Of a stretch of 64,000 nucleotides of DNA, positions 17,203-28,436 are shown one piece after another. Under the pieces are notes generated by a model that was not told the DNA's origin, ran no database searches, and was given only the letters and a program-made list of their open reading frames with translations. A program made the position numbers and the translations under genes. Origin of the DNA: Listeria cossartiae subsp. cayugensis (GTDB lineage Bacteria > Bacillota > Bacilli > Lactobacillales > Listeriaceae); assembly GCF_014229095.1 (NCBI RefSeq), contig NZ_JAARZC010000003.1, positions 1-64,000 on the forward strand, given 5' to 3'. The first letter of the stretch is position 1, and each line of letters opens with the position of its first letter.

Positions 17203-18017
17203 AATTGATCGAGTAATGCTCCTTCCGATAGCACGGTACTTCCTGTTTCAAAGCCACCTGCAACTAATTTTTCTTGTAATTCAATAATAAATGGAACCCC
17301 TAAGCCAATTTCTCGCATGGCATCTGCTTGCTGAAAAATTTCTTGCGGCGTGCCTTCACTATGAACTTCACCTTTATTCATCACAATTACTCGATCCGCG
17401 AAAAGGACTTCATCCAAATCATGCGTAATCGAAATAACCGTGATGTCTTCTTGCTCGCGCATAATCCGAATTGTTTCCATTACTTCGGCGCGACCTCGTG
17501 GATCAAGCATCGAAGTCGCCTCATCCAAAATAATCACATCCGGCTGCAGCGCCAAAACGCCCGCAATTGCGACACGTTGCTTTTGTCCACCAGAAAGTCT
17601 CGCCGGTTCATGTAGCGCATAGCTTTGCATACCAACTTCATTCAAAGCCGACTCCACTCGTTCCACCATCGTATCATGCGGAACACCGTGATTTTCAAGC
17701 CCGAATGCAACGTCATCTTGCACAGTAGCCCCAACAAATTGGTTATCTGGATTTTGAAAAACCATCCCAACTTGCCGTCTAATATCCCATATATTTTTTT
17801 CAGACAAAACAAAGTGCCCGATTTTAATTAAGCCATCTTCTGGAAACAGTAATCCGTTGAGTAATTTCGCAATAGTAGATTTCCCTGAACCATTGTGCCC
17901 AACAAGCGCAACCCATTCACCTTTTTGAGCAGAAATGGATACATCTTTCACTGCATATTTTTCCGTATCTTCATATTTATAAAAAACGTGCTCTAATCTC
18001 ACAAAACTTTCTGCCAC
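17178..18017 (-). CDS. ecfA1: ECF transporter ATPase EcfA1
   Basis: A 279-residue ABC ATPase with Walker [11 protein letters not shown]-loop [10 protein letters not shown], signature LSGGQKQR and Walker [14 protein letters not shown] chose the GTG start ([11 protein letters not shown]) because GAGGTG lies 6 bases upstream; a longer in-frame reading of 300 residues would start inside the promoter at 18052-18080. First gene of the ecfA1-ecfA2-ecfT-truA unit. Confidence 0.94.
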   Translation of the reverse strand: MAESFVRLEHVFYKYEDTEKYAVKDVSISAQKGEWVALVGHNGSGKSTIAKLLNGLLFPEDGLIKIGHFVLSEKNIWDIRRQVGMVFQNPDNQFVGATVQDDVAFGLENHGVPHDTMVERVESALNEVGMQSYALHEPARLSGGQKQRVAIAGVLALQPDVIILDEATSMLDPRGRAEVMETIRIMREQEDITVISITHDLDEVLFADRVIVMNKGEVHSEGTPQEIFQQADAMREIGLGVPFIIELQEKLVAGGFETGSTVLSEGALLDQLWKLNSNN

Positions 18018-18051
18018 GCCTAACACCTCACTTTTTGACCATTCATTGTTT

Positions 18052-18080
18052 ATTATAGTATAAACATCCATCCGGCGCAA
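18052..18080 (-). promoter_or_regulatory. Promoter of the ecfA1-ecfA2-ecfT-truA operon
   Basis: TTGCGC (18075-18080) and TATAAT (18052-18057) on the minus strand with a 17-bp spacer, 35 bp upstream of the GTG start. Confidence 0.75.
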
Positions 18081-18147
18081 AATTTCCTTTTTGATTGTTT
18101 TGCTTTAATGCGAAAGGGAATATATTAACGTTAAGGATGTGATAACT

Positions 18148-18810
18148 ATGTTAGCAGATTTTATTTTACGACTTGTTGTTGCGGGCCTCCTTGGAGCAGT
18201 TATTGGACTTGACCGGGAAATTAGAGCGAAAGAAGCTGGATTCCGTACGCATTTCCTCGTTTCGCTTGGTAGTGCGTTAATTATGATTGTCTCTCAGTAT
18301 GGTTTTTCCGAAATCGCCACTATGCAAAATGTATCGTTTGACCCTAGTCGTGTCGCAGCCCAAGTGGTAAGCGGGATTGGCTTTATTGGCGCTGGTACGA
18401 TTATTATCCAAAAGAAATTTGTGCGCGGGCTAACGACAGCTGCTGGACTTTGGGCTACGGCTGGCATCGGGCTCGCTATCGGCGCTGGGATGTATTGGGT
18501 TGGTATCGCCGCAACTTTACTGACGCTGATTGGCTTAGAATTTCTCAGTATCATCTTCAAATCATTCGCCTTCCATACAACCGCGATAATCTATTCCACC
18601 GACAAACAAGAAAACCTCGTGAAAATCACGGATCAGATTCAACAAAATAAACAACAAATCGTTTCGTATTCTAGCGAGAAAGAACTCATCGGCGAAAGTC
18701 TTTTTATCCGTGTAAATATTGTTGTAAAAACAAAGAATAAGAACGATGAATATGAACTATTTCACTTTATCCAAACACTTCCTAACGTAACCGTCGAAAA
18801 AATGGAGTAA
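18148..18810 (+). CDS. MgtC/SapB-family membrane protein
   Basis: A 220-residue protein with four N-terminal transmembrane helices carrying the family signature (GLLGAVIGLDRE, FRTHFLVSLGSALIM, GIGFIGAGTI, GLTTAAGLWATAGIGLA) and a soluble C-terminal domain. I start it at the ATG of MLADFILRL, with AAGGATG upstream; a GTG three codons earlier is possible. Family members act in magnesium homeostasis and intracellular survival by modulating membrane ATPases or phosphate transport. It is divergent from the ECF operon and stands alone. Confidence 0.85.
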   Translation: MLADFILRLVVAGLLGAVIGLDREIRAKEAGFRTHFLVSLGSALIMIVSQYGFSEIATMQNVSFDPSRVAAQVVSGIGFIGAGTIIIQKKFVRGLTTAAGLWATAGIGLAIGAGMYWVGIAATLLTLIGLEFLSIIFKSFAFHTTAIIYSTDKQENLVKITDQIQQNKQQIVSYSSEKELIGESLFIRVNIVVKTKNKNDEYELFHFIQTLPNVTVEKME

Positions 18811-18859
18811 ACAGGGCTTTTCCAATGATTTTTACACGTTTTTGTTCACAGAATATCCA

Positions 18860-18889
18860 TTTACTTCCAGCTTCTTCTTTTGCTATAAT
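18860..18889 (+). promoter_or_regulatory. Promoter of the acetamidase-like gene
   Basis: TTTACT (18860-18865), an 18-bp spacer, and an extended -10 TGCTATAAT (-10 at 18884-18889). Confidence 0.6.
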
Positions 18890-18928
18890 TCACCCGTCAG
18901 CACAAACTGAACAGAGAGAAGGGATGAA

Positions 18929-19819
18929 ATGAAAAACTTTGTAACCTCAGAACGTTCGATTTTCGAGATGGAGAAATCAACGAAACCTGTGATTACAGTG
19001 AAAGATGGCTCTGTAGTAAAAATAAAAACAAAAGACTACTTCAACGGCCAAATTCACAACGAGCAACTTCACTACGGGGAACTAGATTGGAAGGAGTTTT
19101 CGCCAACTACCGGACCAATCTATATTGAAGAAGCAAGACCAGGGGATTTATTAGCTATTACGATTGAAAAAATTGAACTCCTAGGGACGGAGGTCTTTTT
19201 GCTAAATGGGCCTAATATTGGTATAACGGACGACTTATTAACAAGTAATTGTATACGACGCTATCCTATGGAAAATAACCACATTGTTTATTCAGACGAT
19301 ATTCACATTCCAATAAAGAAAACAATTGGTTTACTAAAAACAGAATCATTAAACACATCTAAATTACCTACAAAAAACGGCGGCATACTTGATTCTTCTG
19401 AAATCACTGAGGGCGCAACAATCTTTTTACCCGTCGACAAATTTGGTGCTTCACTCCATGTCGGCAACGTCCGTGCAACAACTGGCTTTGGAAAAACAAC
19501 AGCAACTAGTGCCGAGGCGCCCGCAGAAGTCACTTTACGACTACAAATTCTTAAAAATCGGACTGCGCCAACTCCGACAATTATTCATAACCACCATTTA
19601 ATTTGCTTAGCTTCAGATCTTACCATTGAAAAAGCTACGCAAAAAACGATGCGTAACATGATAACTTTACTTACGGAATCAGACTTAATGACAACAGAAG
19701 ACGCGATGTTCTTAATTTCTCTTCAAGCCGATTTCCAAGTCTGCAAATTATGCAAGCCAAATATCACTACAAGCATCAAGTTACCTTTAGATTATTTTCC
19801 AGAAATGCCATTTTTATAA
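18929..19819 (+). CDS. Acetamidase/formamidase family protein
   Basis: A 296-residue soluble enzyme of the FmdA_AmdA family, which hydrolyses small amides to ammonia and a carboxylate. Visible family features include GPIYIEEARPGDLLAITIEKIEL-type beta segments and the central LHVGNVRATTGFG region, where the usual GDxHAxQGDGE motif is strongly altered. That divergence makes the substrate uncertain. GAAGGGATG with the start ATG at 18929 fixes the 5' end. It is monocistronic, with its own promoter and a shared terminator. Confidence 0.7.
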   Translation: MKNFVTSERSIFEMEKSTKPVITVKDGSVVKIKTKDYFNGQIHNEQLHYGELDWKEFSPTTGPIYIEEARPGDLLAITIEKIELLGTEVFLLNGPNIGITDDLLTSNCIRRYPMENNHIVYSDDIHIPIKKTIGLLKTESLNTSKLPTKNGGILDSSEITEGATIFLPVDKFGASLHVGNVRATTGFGKTTATSAEAPAEVTLRLQILKNRTAPTPTIIHNHHLICLASDLTIEKATQKTMRNMITLLTESDLMTTEDAMFLISLQADFQVCKLCKPNITTSIKLPLDYFPEMPFL

Positions 19820-19855
19820 AAGAGAAACCCCATTGTATCGGGGTTTCTCTTTTAT
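19816..19855. terminator. Bidirectional terminator, perfect 16-bp stem
   Basis: ATAAAAGAGAAACCCC and its exact reverse complement with an 8-base loop lie between two convergent genes. Confidence 0.9.
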
Positions 19856-20946
19856 ATTTGTTCGAAAATACTTCCTTGATAGTTTTTATGAAGGAAATCT
19901 GCTAGCTTCATCGCTTCTATTTCTACGGTTTTTTGGCTTTTTTTAGTTAGTTTTTTACTGAGATAAAAATGGAAGACAATTTTGCTGCCGGTCACTTTAT
20001 ATCGCCACGTTCCGATAAATTGCCCATTTATTATTAGTACAGCTTCAATCTGCCCAGCAATACGCCAAATCAAGCTCGTTTCCTTTTCGCTAGCCAACCA
20101 ATTCTTTTTCGCATAACTAACAAAAAGTGGATCGAATTTCCCTAGTAGTAAAGGCGTGTCCATTTCCAGCTCTTCGTGTGTTTCTATTTTGCTGTAATAT
20201 GTCTTTCCATCTTCACCAATGTAGCAAATGTAGTTTTCAAGCTGCTTTTCGAGAGTTGCCATGTACTCGCTATTGCGCAAACCACTCCAATGTTTAAAAT
20301 CCTGAATCGTTGCAGGCCCGTAAGCACTAAAATAACGGTCAATCATTGTTTCGAGGCCTGTTTGATCTCGCTCGATACTTAGCCAACCTTCCTGGGACTC
20401 TGAACCAATACGGCTGCGATGACTATAAAATCTCGTTTTGGGAGCTTCGGGTACACAAAACAATTTGCCCTCCAGCGAACCTTGAATAAAAACGCCGCCC
20501 CAAGTCATCAACTCTTTTGCCTGATCACCAAATAACGCCGCAAAAGCTTCTTTAGGCACTTTATCTTCACGCAAGAGTAATTCTTCCATTTCTGCCAAAA
20601 GATCGTCCAAATCGCGCCCTAACGACTCTGTATGCTTCCGTAACCAATTGTTTTTATTAGCATATACATCATGTACATAAAACCAATCATCTGGCGCAAA
20701 CATATGGACTGTCATTCTTTGGCCCCAGATTTTGATTAATTCATTTTTATCATAGGTAATTTGCAAATTTTCTTTTGTTAAATTATCTACACGATTAAAC
20801 AAACTGATCTCACCAAATTGTTGGTACTGCGACTGTATGCCAAATAACGCACGAGTTGCCTCCTCTGCGGTAGCGAATTTGGTTTGTAGTAAACCGGAAT
20901 TATGTAGTCTATTTTGGACAATTTGCGAGTTAGTTAACGAGCGCAT
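19852..20946 (-). CDS. AlkZ/YcaQ-like winged-helix DNA glycosylase family protein
   Basis: A 364-residue protein of the HTH_42 (AlkZ-like) family, built of tandem winged helices. The Gln-x-Gln catalytic-type motif (GIQSQYQQF, near residues 32-40) sits where AlkZ glycosylases keep theirs, and the conserved WGQRMTVHM segment follows. Relatives remove alkylated or cross-linked bases, and some protect antibiotic producers. The ATG has GAGGAGG 7 bases upstream. It stands alone between the acetamidase and the alpha operon. Family call is good; substrate is unknown. Confidence 0.75.
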   Translation of the reverse strand: MRSLTNSQIVQNRLHNSGLLQTKFATAEEATRALFGIQSQYQQFGEISLFNRVDNLTKENLQITYDKNELIKIWGQRMTVHMFAPDDWFYVHDVYANKNNWLRKHTESLGRDLDDLLAEMEELLLREDKVPKEAFAALFGDQAKELMTWGGVFIQGSLEGKLFCVPEAPKTRFYSHRSRIGSESQEGWLSIERDQTGLETMIDRYFSAYGPATIQDFKHWSGLRNSEYMATLEKQLENYICYIGEDGKTYYSKIETHEELEMDTPLLLGKFDPLFVSYAKKNWLASEKETSLIWRIAGQIEAVLIINGQFIGTWRYKVTGSKIVFHFYLSKKLTKKSQKTVEIEAMKLADFLHKNYQGSIFEQI

Positions 20947-21004
20947 TATTTGGCCTCCTCTTATCTTTGGGATTTACTATAGATGGTTTCTAATATAAAG
21001 GCAA

Positions 21005-21083
21005 GAAAAAAAGACCTGCTATCCGAAGATAACAGGTCAAACAAAAAAAGCCTGCCTCCTAGCCTACGATTAAATAGACTAGG
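21005..21083 (-). terminator. Tandem terminators ending the S10-spc-alpha cluster
   Basis: On the minus strand, the first hairpin (CCTAGTCTA / TAGGCTAGG, 21058-21083) is followed 8 nt later by seven Ts. The second (GACCTG...CAGGTC, 21013-21038) runs straight into seven Ts. Together they close the long ribosomal transcript. Confidence 0.8.
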
Positions 21084-21155
21084 AAACACAGAGCTAGACA
21101 AGGAAACACGAAGTCCCCATATCATGACACTCCACTTGCTTTAAACGTTTTATTA

Positions 21156-21563
21156 TTAAACTAATTCAATAATAACCATTGGTGCGCCGTCACCGCGACG
21201 TGGACCTTTTTTCAAGATACGAGTGTAACCACCTTGACGTTCCGCGTAACGTGGAGCAACATCATCAAATAGTTTTTGTAGAGCGTATACAGGACGGTTT
21301 TTCTTCACAGTAGAACCATCTTTACCTTTAGCATCTACTTGTACTACTTCTACAACTTCATGACGGATGAAAGCAGCTGCTTGACGACGAGCGTGCAAGT
21401 CTCCTTTTTTCCCAGAAGTGATTAGTTTTTCAACAACTTTACGAATCTCTTTAGCGCGAGCTTCTGTTGTTTCAATACGTTCAAATACGATTAAATCCGT
21501 TGCAAGATCACGTAGTAACGCTTTACGTTGTGAGCTTGTACGACCTAATTTTCTGTAACCCAT
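21156..21563 (-). CDS. rplQ: 50S ribosomal protein L17
   Basis: A 135-residue L17. The N terminus [20 protein letters not shown] is the family signature, and the C-terminal region [19 protein letters not shown] is intact. It lies near the peptide exit tunnel rim. Last gene of the alpha operon, 17 bp after rpoA, followed by tandem terminators. Confidence 0.98.
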   Translation of the reverse strand: MGYRKLGRTSSQRKALLRDLATDLIVFERIETTEARAKEIRKVVEKLITSGKKGDLHARRQAAAFIRHEVVEVVQVDAKGKDGSTVKKNRPVYALQKLFDDVAPRYAERQGGYTRILKKGPRRGDGAPMVIIELV

Positions 21564-21579
21564 GGAATTGCCTCCTTTA

Positions 21580-22524
21580 TCAGTTTTCGTTTCTTAGAGA
21601 TAAGCCAAGGTCAGCCAGTTTTACTTTAACTTCCTCAAGCGATTTACGGCCCAAGTTACGGACTTTCATCATATCGTCTTCGGATTTGTCAGCAAGTTCC
21701 TGTACTGTATTGATTCCAGCGCGTTTTAAACAATTATATGAACGAACAGACAAGTCTAATTCTTCAATAGTCATTTCAAGCACTTTCTCTTTATGGCTTT
21801 CTTCTTTTTCAATCATAATTTCAGCTTTTTGTGCTTCATCTGTTAAGTTAACGAAGATACTTAAATGCTCAGAAAGAATTTTAGCTCCAAGTGAAACTGC
21901 TTCTTCTGGGCTGATACTTCCGTCAGTTAACACATCAAACGTAAGCTTATCATAATTAGTTGATTGTCCAACACGTGTATTTTCCACTTGATAGTTCACA
22001 CGGATAACCGGTGAAAAGATTGAATCGACTGGAAGTACACCAATTGGCATATTTTCGCGTTTATTTTGATCAGCAGGTGTGTAACCACGACCACGAGTCG
22101 CATTTAAACGCACATGAAATTTAGCATTATCACTTAATGTAGCAATGTGTAAGTCGGGATTTAAAATCTCAACGTCGCTGTCATAATTAATGTCAGCTGC
22201 AGTTACTACACCAGGACCTTGCATATCGATTTCTAATGTTTTTTCTTCATCAGAATAGATTTTTAGTGCAAGTTTTTTGATATTTAAAATCATGGTTGTT
22301 ACATCTTCTACTACACCTTCAATTACAGAAAACTCATGTAAAGCTCCATCAATTTGGATAGAGGTTACTGCTGCACCTGGAAGAGAAGATAATAGAATAC
22401 GACGTAAGGAGTTACCCAAAGTTGTACCATATCCACGCTCAAGTGGCTCTACAACAAACTTTCCATACTTGGCATCATCGCTGATCTCAATCGTCTCGAT
22501 TTTTGGCTTTTCAATTTCGATCAT
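21580..22524 (-). CDS. rpoA: RNA polymerase subunit alpha
   Basis: A 314-residue alpha subunit. The N-terminal domain (1-230; [25 protein letters not shown]) dimerises to start polymerase assembly. A flexible linker leads to the C-terminal domain (about 245-314; [19 protein letters not shown]), which binds UP elements and activators. Full length and intact, in the expected place between rpsK and rplQ. Confidence 0.99.
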   Translation of the reverse strand: MIEIEKPKIETIEISDDAKYGKFVVEPLERGYGTTLGNSLRRILLSSLPGAAVTSIQIDGALHEFSVIEGVVEDVTTMILNIKKLALKIYSDEEKTLEIDMQGPGVVTAADINYDSDVEILNPDLHIATLSDNAKFHVRLNATRGRGYTPADQNKRENMPIGVLPVDSIFSPVIRVNYQVENTRVGQSTNYDKLTFDVLTDGSISPEEAVSLGAKILSEHLSIFVNLTDEAQKAEIMIEKEESHKEKVLEMTIEELDLSVRSYNCLKRAGINTVQELADKSEDDMMKVRNLGRKSLEEVKVKLADLGLSLRNEN

Positions 22525-22633
22525 TCAAATTTACCCTCCTTCAAAACGTCTAGAATATCAGTCTTTATGTCAAACTCTCTGCCTTGATAGTTAAGACAGT
22601 AAAAATCTACTATTGGCAAAAGAAAACGACCAC

Positions 22634-23023
<390 letters not shown>

Positions 23024-23045
23024 TCACTAACTACCTCCTTTACTA

Positions 23046-23411
23046 TTATTTCTTTTTGCCTGCTACTGTTTTGGACGGGCCTTTACGAGTACGGGCATTA
23101 TTTTTTGTATTTTGTCCGCGAACTGGAAGTCCACGACGGTGACGCATGCCACGGTAAGAACCGATTTCGATTAGACGTTTAATGTTTAAGTTTACTTCAC
23201 GACGAAGGTCACCTTCAACTTTAATACGGTCTAAGATTTCACGGATTTTACCTAGCTCTTCTTCAGTTAAATCACGAGTACGAGTATCTTCAGAAACGCC
23301 AGCTTCAGCAAGAACTTCTTTAGCTGTTTGTTTACCGATACCATAAATGTAAGTCAGGGAAATAACAATACGTTTTTCACGTGGAACGTCCACACCTGCA
23401 ATACGTGCCAT
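23046..23411 (-). CDS. rpsM: 30S ribosomal protein S13
   Basis: A 121-residue S13, which forms the head bridge to the large subunit and touches P-site tRNA through its basic tail. [14 protein letters not shown] starts it, and [17 protein letters not shown] plus a lysine-rich end (SKTVAGKKK) are present. First large gene of the alpha operon after rpmJ. Confidence 0.98.
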
Positions 23412-23429
23412 TTACTTAAGCACCTCCTC

Positions 23430-23561
<132 letters not shown>

Positions 23562-23646
23562 TTATTAGAGAAAATGTCTCTATAAACCGATAATTTCTAA
23601 GCTGGATAAACCAGACCGGTATATAAATTCAATTTCGGAGTGCAAA

Positions 23647-23865
23647 TTATTTGAAACGATAAGTAATTCTTCCGCGTGTCAGGTCGTATGGAGAAAGCTC
23701 TACTGTCACTTTATCTCCAGGTAAAATACGAATGTAATGCATGCGGATTTTACCAGAAACAGTTGCCAGTACTTTATGACCATTTTCGAGTTCAACATTG
23801 AACATCGCGTTTGGTAGAGTTTCTTGTACTACGCCTTCTACTTCAATAACATCTTCCTTTGCCAT
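23647..23865 (-). CDS. infA: Translation initiation factor IF-1
   Basis: A 72-residue OB-fold protein, [19 protein letters not shown], ending in [13 protein letters not shown]. It binds the ribosomal A site during initiation with IF-2 and IF-3. A strong AGGAGG precedes the ATG. Unusually for a Bacilli spc operon, no methionine aminopeptidase gene separates it from adk. It is preceded by a 386-bp gap with its own candidate promoter. Confidence 0.98.
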   Translation of the reverse strand: MAKEDVIEVEGVVQETLPNAMFNVELENGHKVLATVSGKIRMHYIRILPGDKVTVELSPYDLTRGRITYRFK

Positions 23866-24251
23866 ATGTTTGCTACCTCCTTCTTGTATTCTTGGATTTG
23901 TTCCTGATGCAGGCCTAATCCTTTCAGTGTAACTATTTCTCTTACATGAAAAAAACGTAAAACATGCAAAAATGGATGCACTTCATTAAAAGGCAACACA
24001 TTTCGCCAGCTTTTCAGACAACCTGTAAAAGTGAAATCCGTAAAACCAGAAGAACTGTCACTCGCAAAAGCATTGCGGCGGAACAGGTCAGGGTAGAACA
24101 TATACGTCATTCGGATGATCTTCAAACGGTTCTCTCGTTCATCATGATTTGCATAGATGCCTTTAATTCCACTGCCAATTATCCATTATACTACAAATTA
24201 ATCTAATTTGCACGCATTGATTTTGACAGTGATTTCAGCACAGCTCACTCC
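23866..24251 (-). promoter_or_regulatory. 386-bp adk-infA gap with candidate infA promoter
   Basis: No convincing gene lies here, although map normally does in Bacilli. On the minus strand a perfect TATAAT lies about 24189-24194, with a weak TGCAA-type -35 about 17 bp upstream. A long leader of roughly 320 nt would precede infA. A 95-codon open frame overlapping the infA start has a TTG start, no good ribosome site and no recognisable domain. Confidence 0.45.
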
Positions 24252-24911
<660 letters not shown>

Positions 24912-24958
24912 TTATTACGCGCTAGCTCCTGCTAGGAATCCCTAACAAGAACTGCGTG

Positions 24959-26254
24959 TTATTTGATAAATCCCCGATAGTTCCTTTTTACAAGTTGTCC
25001 TTCGAGTTGTTTCGTAGTATCTAATGCTACCCCGATAACAATTAGTAGGCTTGTACCACCAACGGCTAACGACTGAGGTAAACTAAACACAGTAGTACCG
25101 ATAGTTGGAAGTATAGCAACCGCTGAAAGGAAAATTGCACCAACAAATGTTAGTCGGTAAAGTACCGATGTAAGATAAGCTTGTGTTTCCCGACCAGGAC
25201 GTTTACTAGGAATATACCCACCTTGCTTTTTCAAGTTGTCTGCAACTTTCTCAGGGTTCACTTGAATGAAAGCATAGAAATAAGTGAAAGCAACAATTAG
25301 TGCAACATATAAAATCATACCAATTGGTTTTGTGTAATCAAACACGTCTTTCAATACTTTTACCACATCGTTACTTTGATCAAAGAAAGTAAGAATGGTT
25401 TGCGGTGTAATAATAAATGCACTTGCAAAGATAACTGGGATAACTCCGGCAGAGTTAAGTTTTAACGGCAAGTGCGTTGCTTGCGCGCCCGATTGTTTTG
25501 CTCCTGCTACACGTTTAGAGTATTGAATTGGAATTTTACGTAATGCTTGTTGGAAGAAGATTACAGCTACAACAATAGCTAAAATCGCAACCCCTACACC
25601 AACTAACGTCAGAACATGTAGGAAAAGTTGATCACCAGCGTTTTCGATTTGCGAAACATATAGTTGACGTACTCCATCAGGAATACGAGCAACAATACCT
25701 GCAAAGATAATGATGGAGACACCATTACCAACACCTTTAACAGTGATTTGCTCTCCTAACCACATTAAGAACATTGTACCAGTAGTTAATACAACAGCGA
25801 TAATTGCATATCTACCTATGGAAGGTTCAATAACTAGGCCAGCTGCTGACATGCGGTTAAACCCGTATGCCATACCGAAAGCTTCAACTAAACCAAGTCC
25901 AATTGTCATGTATCTAGTAAGTTGATTGAGTTTTTTACGACCCATTTCCCCTTGCTTAGACCACTCAGTCAATTTAGGAACAACGTCCATTTGAAGTAAC
26001 TGAACAATAATGGAAGATGTAATGTAAGGCATTACACCCATGGCAAAAATTGAGAAGTTTTTTAAAGCCCCACCATTAAATGTATTTAAGAACCCCAAAA
26101 TACCGCCATCCATACTAGATTGTAGTGCTGCTGCGTTAACTCCCGGTACTGGCACGAATGTACCAATACGGAAAATAACTAGCATTGCTAATGTAAATAG
26201 TATTTTTTTACGGATGTCTGCTACTTTGAAGAAGTTAACTAACGTTTGAAACAT
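24959..26254 (-). CDS. secY: Preprotein translocase subunit SecY
   Basis: A 431-residue inner-membrane channel protein with ten transmembrane helices, forming the Sec translocon with SecE and SecG. Signatures: FTLAMLVIFRIGTFVPVPGV near the N terminus and the plug and cytoplasmic-loop region QQALRKIPIQYSKR. Its ATG directly follows the rplO stop. Full length. Confidence 0.98.
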   Translation of the reverse strand: MFQTLVNFFKVADIRKKILFTLAMLVIFRIGTFVPVPGVNAAALQSSMDGGILGFLNTFNGGALKNFSIFAMGVMPYITSSIIVQLLQMDVVPKLTEWSKQGEMGRKKLNQLTRYMTIGLGLVEAFGMAYGFNRMSAAGLVIEPSIGRYAIIAVVLTTGTMFLMWLGEQITVKGVGNGVSIIIFAGIVARIPDGVRQLYVSQIENAGDQLFLHVLTLVGVGVAILAIVVAVIFFQQALRKIPIQYSKRVAGAKQSGAQATHLPLKLNSAGVIPVIFASAFIITPQTILTFFDQSNDVVKVLKDVFDYTKPIGMILYVALIVAFTYFYAFIQVNPEKVADNLKKQGGYIPSKRPGRETQAYLTSVLYRLTFVGAIFLSAVAILPTIGTTVFSLPQSLAVGGTSLLIVIGVALDTTKQLEGQLVKRNYRGFIK

Positions 26255-26694
26255 TAGATCACCTCAGTTTTTCCGCCAGCTGCTTCAATTGCTTCTTTTG
26301 CAGCTGCAGAGAATTTGTTCGCTTTCACAGTAAGTTTTTTCTCGATATTTCCATTAGATAAAATCTTGATTCCGGATTTTTCATTACGAATAATTCCAGT
26401 TTCAACTAAAAGTTCTGGCGTTACTTCTGTACCATCTTCAAAGCGGTTTAAAACATCCAAGTTCACGATAGCAAATTCTTTACGGTTGATGTTTGTGAAT
26501 CCACGTTTTGGAATACGACGGAAAAGTGGAAGTTGTCCACCTTCAAAACCTAAACGTACGCCACCACCAGAACGAGCTTTTTGTCCTTTATGACCGCGTC
26601 CTGAAGTTTTGCCGTTACCAGAGCCTGTTCCACGACCAACACGATTACGTTCTTTACGAGAACCTTCTGAAGGCTTAAGTTCATGTAGTTTCAT
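26254..26694 (-). CDS. rplO: 50S ribosomal protein L15
   Basis: A 146-residue L15, starting [20 protein letters not shown] with the glycine-rich [18 protein letters not shown] stretch. A start three codons earlier is open, but the spacing to GGAGG and the family length favour this ATG. Its stop overlaps the secY start. Confidence 0.97.
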   Translation of the reverse strand: MKLHELKPSEGSRKERNRVGRGTGSGNGKTSGRGHKGQKARSGGGVRLGFEGGQLPLFRRIPKRGFTNINRKEFAIVNLDVLNRFEDGTEVTPELLVETGIIRNEKSGIKILSNGNIEKKLTVKANKFSAAAKEAIEAAGGKTEVI

Positions 26695-26749
26695 GTCAAG
26701 CACCTCCTCCTATTTAACAAATTCTATCAAATTGCATAATTTTTTAAGC

Positions 26750-26929
26750 TTAAACTTCTTTGACGTCCACTAAATGACTTACTTTAGTGATCATCCCACG
26801 AATTGCAGGATTATCTTCTTTAACCACTACAGAATTTGTTTTACCAAGACCTAATGCTTGAACAGTTTTGCGTTGTGGTTGAGGGCGTCCGATTAAGCTA
26901 CGTTTTAGAGTAATTTCTAACTTCGCCAT
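26750..26929 (-). CDS. rpmD: 50S ribosomal protein L30
   Basis: A 59-residue L30, [20 protein letters not shown], with [12 protein letters not shown] and ending [10 protein letters not shown]. It lies between rpsE (17 bp upstream) and rplO, its standard place in the spc operon. GGAGGG precedes the ATG. Confidence 0.97.
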
Positions 26930-26945
26930 AATGATAATTCCCTCC

Positions 26946-27449
26946 TTATCCTAACAATTCTTCTACTGTTTTGCCACGAAGTTTCGCAACATCTTCAGCG
27001 TTTTTCAGTTGTTTAATTCCGTCGATTGTAGCACGAACCATGTTAATTGGTGTATTAGATCCAAGCGATTTGGAAGATACATCAGCAACACCGGCAAGTT
27101 CTAGGACCGCACGAACGGGACCACCAGCAGTTACACCAGAACCGGCACTAGCAGGTTTAAGAAGAATTTCTCCGCCACCAAAATGTCCGACTACAGTGTG
27201 TGGAATAGTTGTGTCTACAGTTGGTACACGCACCATGTTCTTTTTAGCATCCTCAACAGCTTTACGGATAGCATCTGGAACTTCTTGCGCTTTACCAGTA
27301 CCGAAACCAACATGACCGTTTTTGTCTCCAACAACAACAAGTGCTGTGAAACGGAAACGACGTCCACCTTTAACTACTTTAGCAACACGGTTGATTGTAA
27401 CAACGCGTTCTTCTAAATCTAATTTGTTTCCATCAATTTGCTCAGGCAT
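26946..27449 (-). CDS. rpsE: 30S ribosomal protein S5
   Basis: A 167-residue S5 with the double-stranded RNA-binding-like N domain ([20 protein letters not shown]) and the [16 protein letters not shown] loop, where mutations give spectinomycin resistance or ram phenotypes in other bacteria. Located in the spc operon between rplR and rpmD. Confidence 0.98.
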
Positions 27450-27470
27450 GTAATATGTCCCTCCTTCTTA

Positions 27471-27830
27471 TTAAAATTCTAGTCCATTTTCGCGAGCTGC
27501 TTCAGCAAGAGCTTTCACGCGGCCATGATATAAGTATCCTCCACGGTCAAAAGTGACAGAAGTAATACCTTTTTCGGAAGCACGTTTAGCAACTAGTTCG
27601 CCAACTTTGCTTGCTGCATCAACTTTGGATTCAGCAGAACCGAAATCTTTATCTAAATTAGACGCACTTGCAAGTGTCACACCATTTACATCATCAATAA
27701 TTTGAGCATAAATGTTTTTGTTTGAACGGAATACGTTTAAACGTGGACGACTTTCAGTTCCAGAAATCTTAGAACGAACACGAGCATGTCTTTTTTTACG
27801 TACTTTATTTTTGTCGATTTTGGTAATCAC
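27471..27830 (-). CDS. rplR: 50S ribosomal protein L18
   Basis: A 119-residue 5S-rRNA-binding protein. I start it at the GTG of [19 protein letters not shown], the family-length start; a further-upstream ATG adds seven residues and overlaps the end of the rplF-rplR gap. The C terminus [20 protein letters not shown] is the family signature. Confidence 0.95.
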
Positions 27831-27869
27831 ACGACTCACCTCTTCTCTCATTTGCCTAATTAAGCGGCA

Positions 27870-28406
27870 TTATTTACCAGTTTTACCTTCTTTACGGCGT
27901 ACATGTTCGCCTTCGTAACGAATACCTTTACCTTTATATGGCTCTGGTGGACGTACGGCACGAATGTTTGCAGCTAACTCGCCAACGTGTTCTTTGTTGT
28001 ATCCTTTAACAATCACTTGTGTGTTTGCAGGAACTTCAATATCTACGCCTTTAGGAGCAACAAACTCTACTGGATGAGAGTACCCTACGTTAAGAACAAG
28101 CTTGTCGCCTTGTTTTTGCGCACGGTAACCAACACCGATAAGTTCTAATTTCTTTTCATAACCCTCGGAAACTCCGACAACCATGTTATTAAGAATAGCA
28201 CGAGTTGTACCATGAAGTGCACGGTGGTTTTTATTATCAGACGGGCGAGAAACGTTAATTTCGTTGCCTTCGATTTTAATAGTAATTTCTGGGTTGAACT
28301 CTTTTACAAGTTCACCTTTAGGACCTTTAACTGTTGCTGTTGATCCATTAAGTGTAACTGTTACACCTGCAGGAATCACAATAGTTTTTTTACCTATACG
28401 GGACAT
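27870..28406 (-). CDS. rplF: 50S ribosomal protein L6
   Basis: A 178-residue L6 made of two similar domains, starting [17 protein letters not shown] and ending with the [20 protein letters not shown] signature. It lies at the base of the L7/L12 stalk near the sarcin-ricin loop. Confidence 0.98.
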   Translation of the reverse strand: MSRIGKKTIVIPAGVTVTLNGSTATVKGPKGELVKEFNPEITIKIEGNEINVSRPSDNKNHRALHGTTRAILNNMVVGVSEGYEKKLELIGVGYRAQKQGDKLVLNVGYSHPVEFVAPKGVDIEVPANTQVIVKGYNKEHVGELAANIRAVRPPEPYKGKGIRYEGEHVRRKEGKTGK

Positions 28407-28436
28407 TTATTGCACCTCCTTATGGTTTACTTTTTC

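Noticed and set aside
23838-24125. 95-codon minus-strand frame before infA
   Set aside because: TTG start, no ribosome site, overlaps the infA start and shows no KOW or aminopeptidase features.
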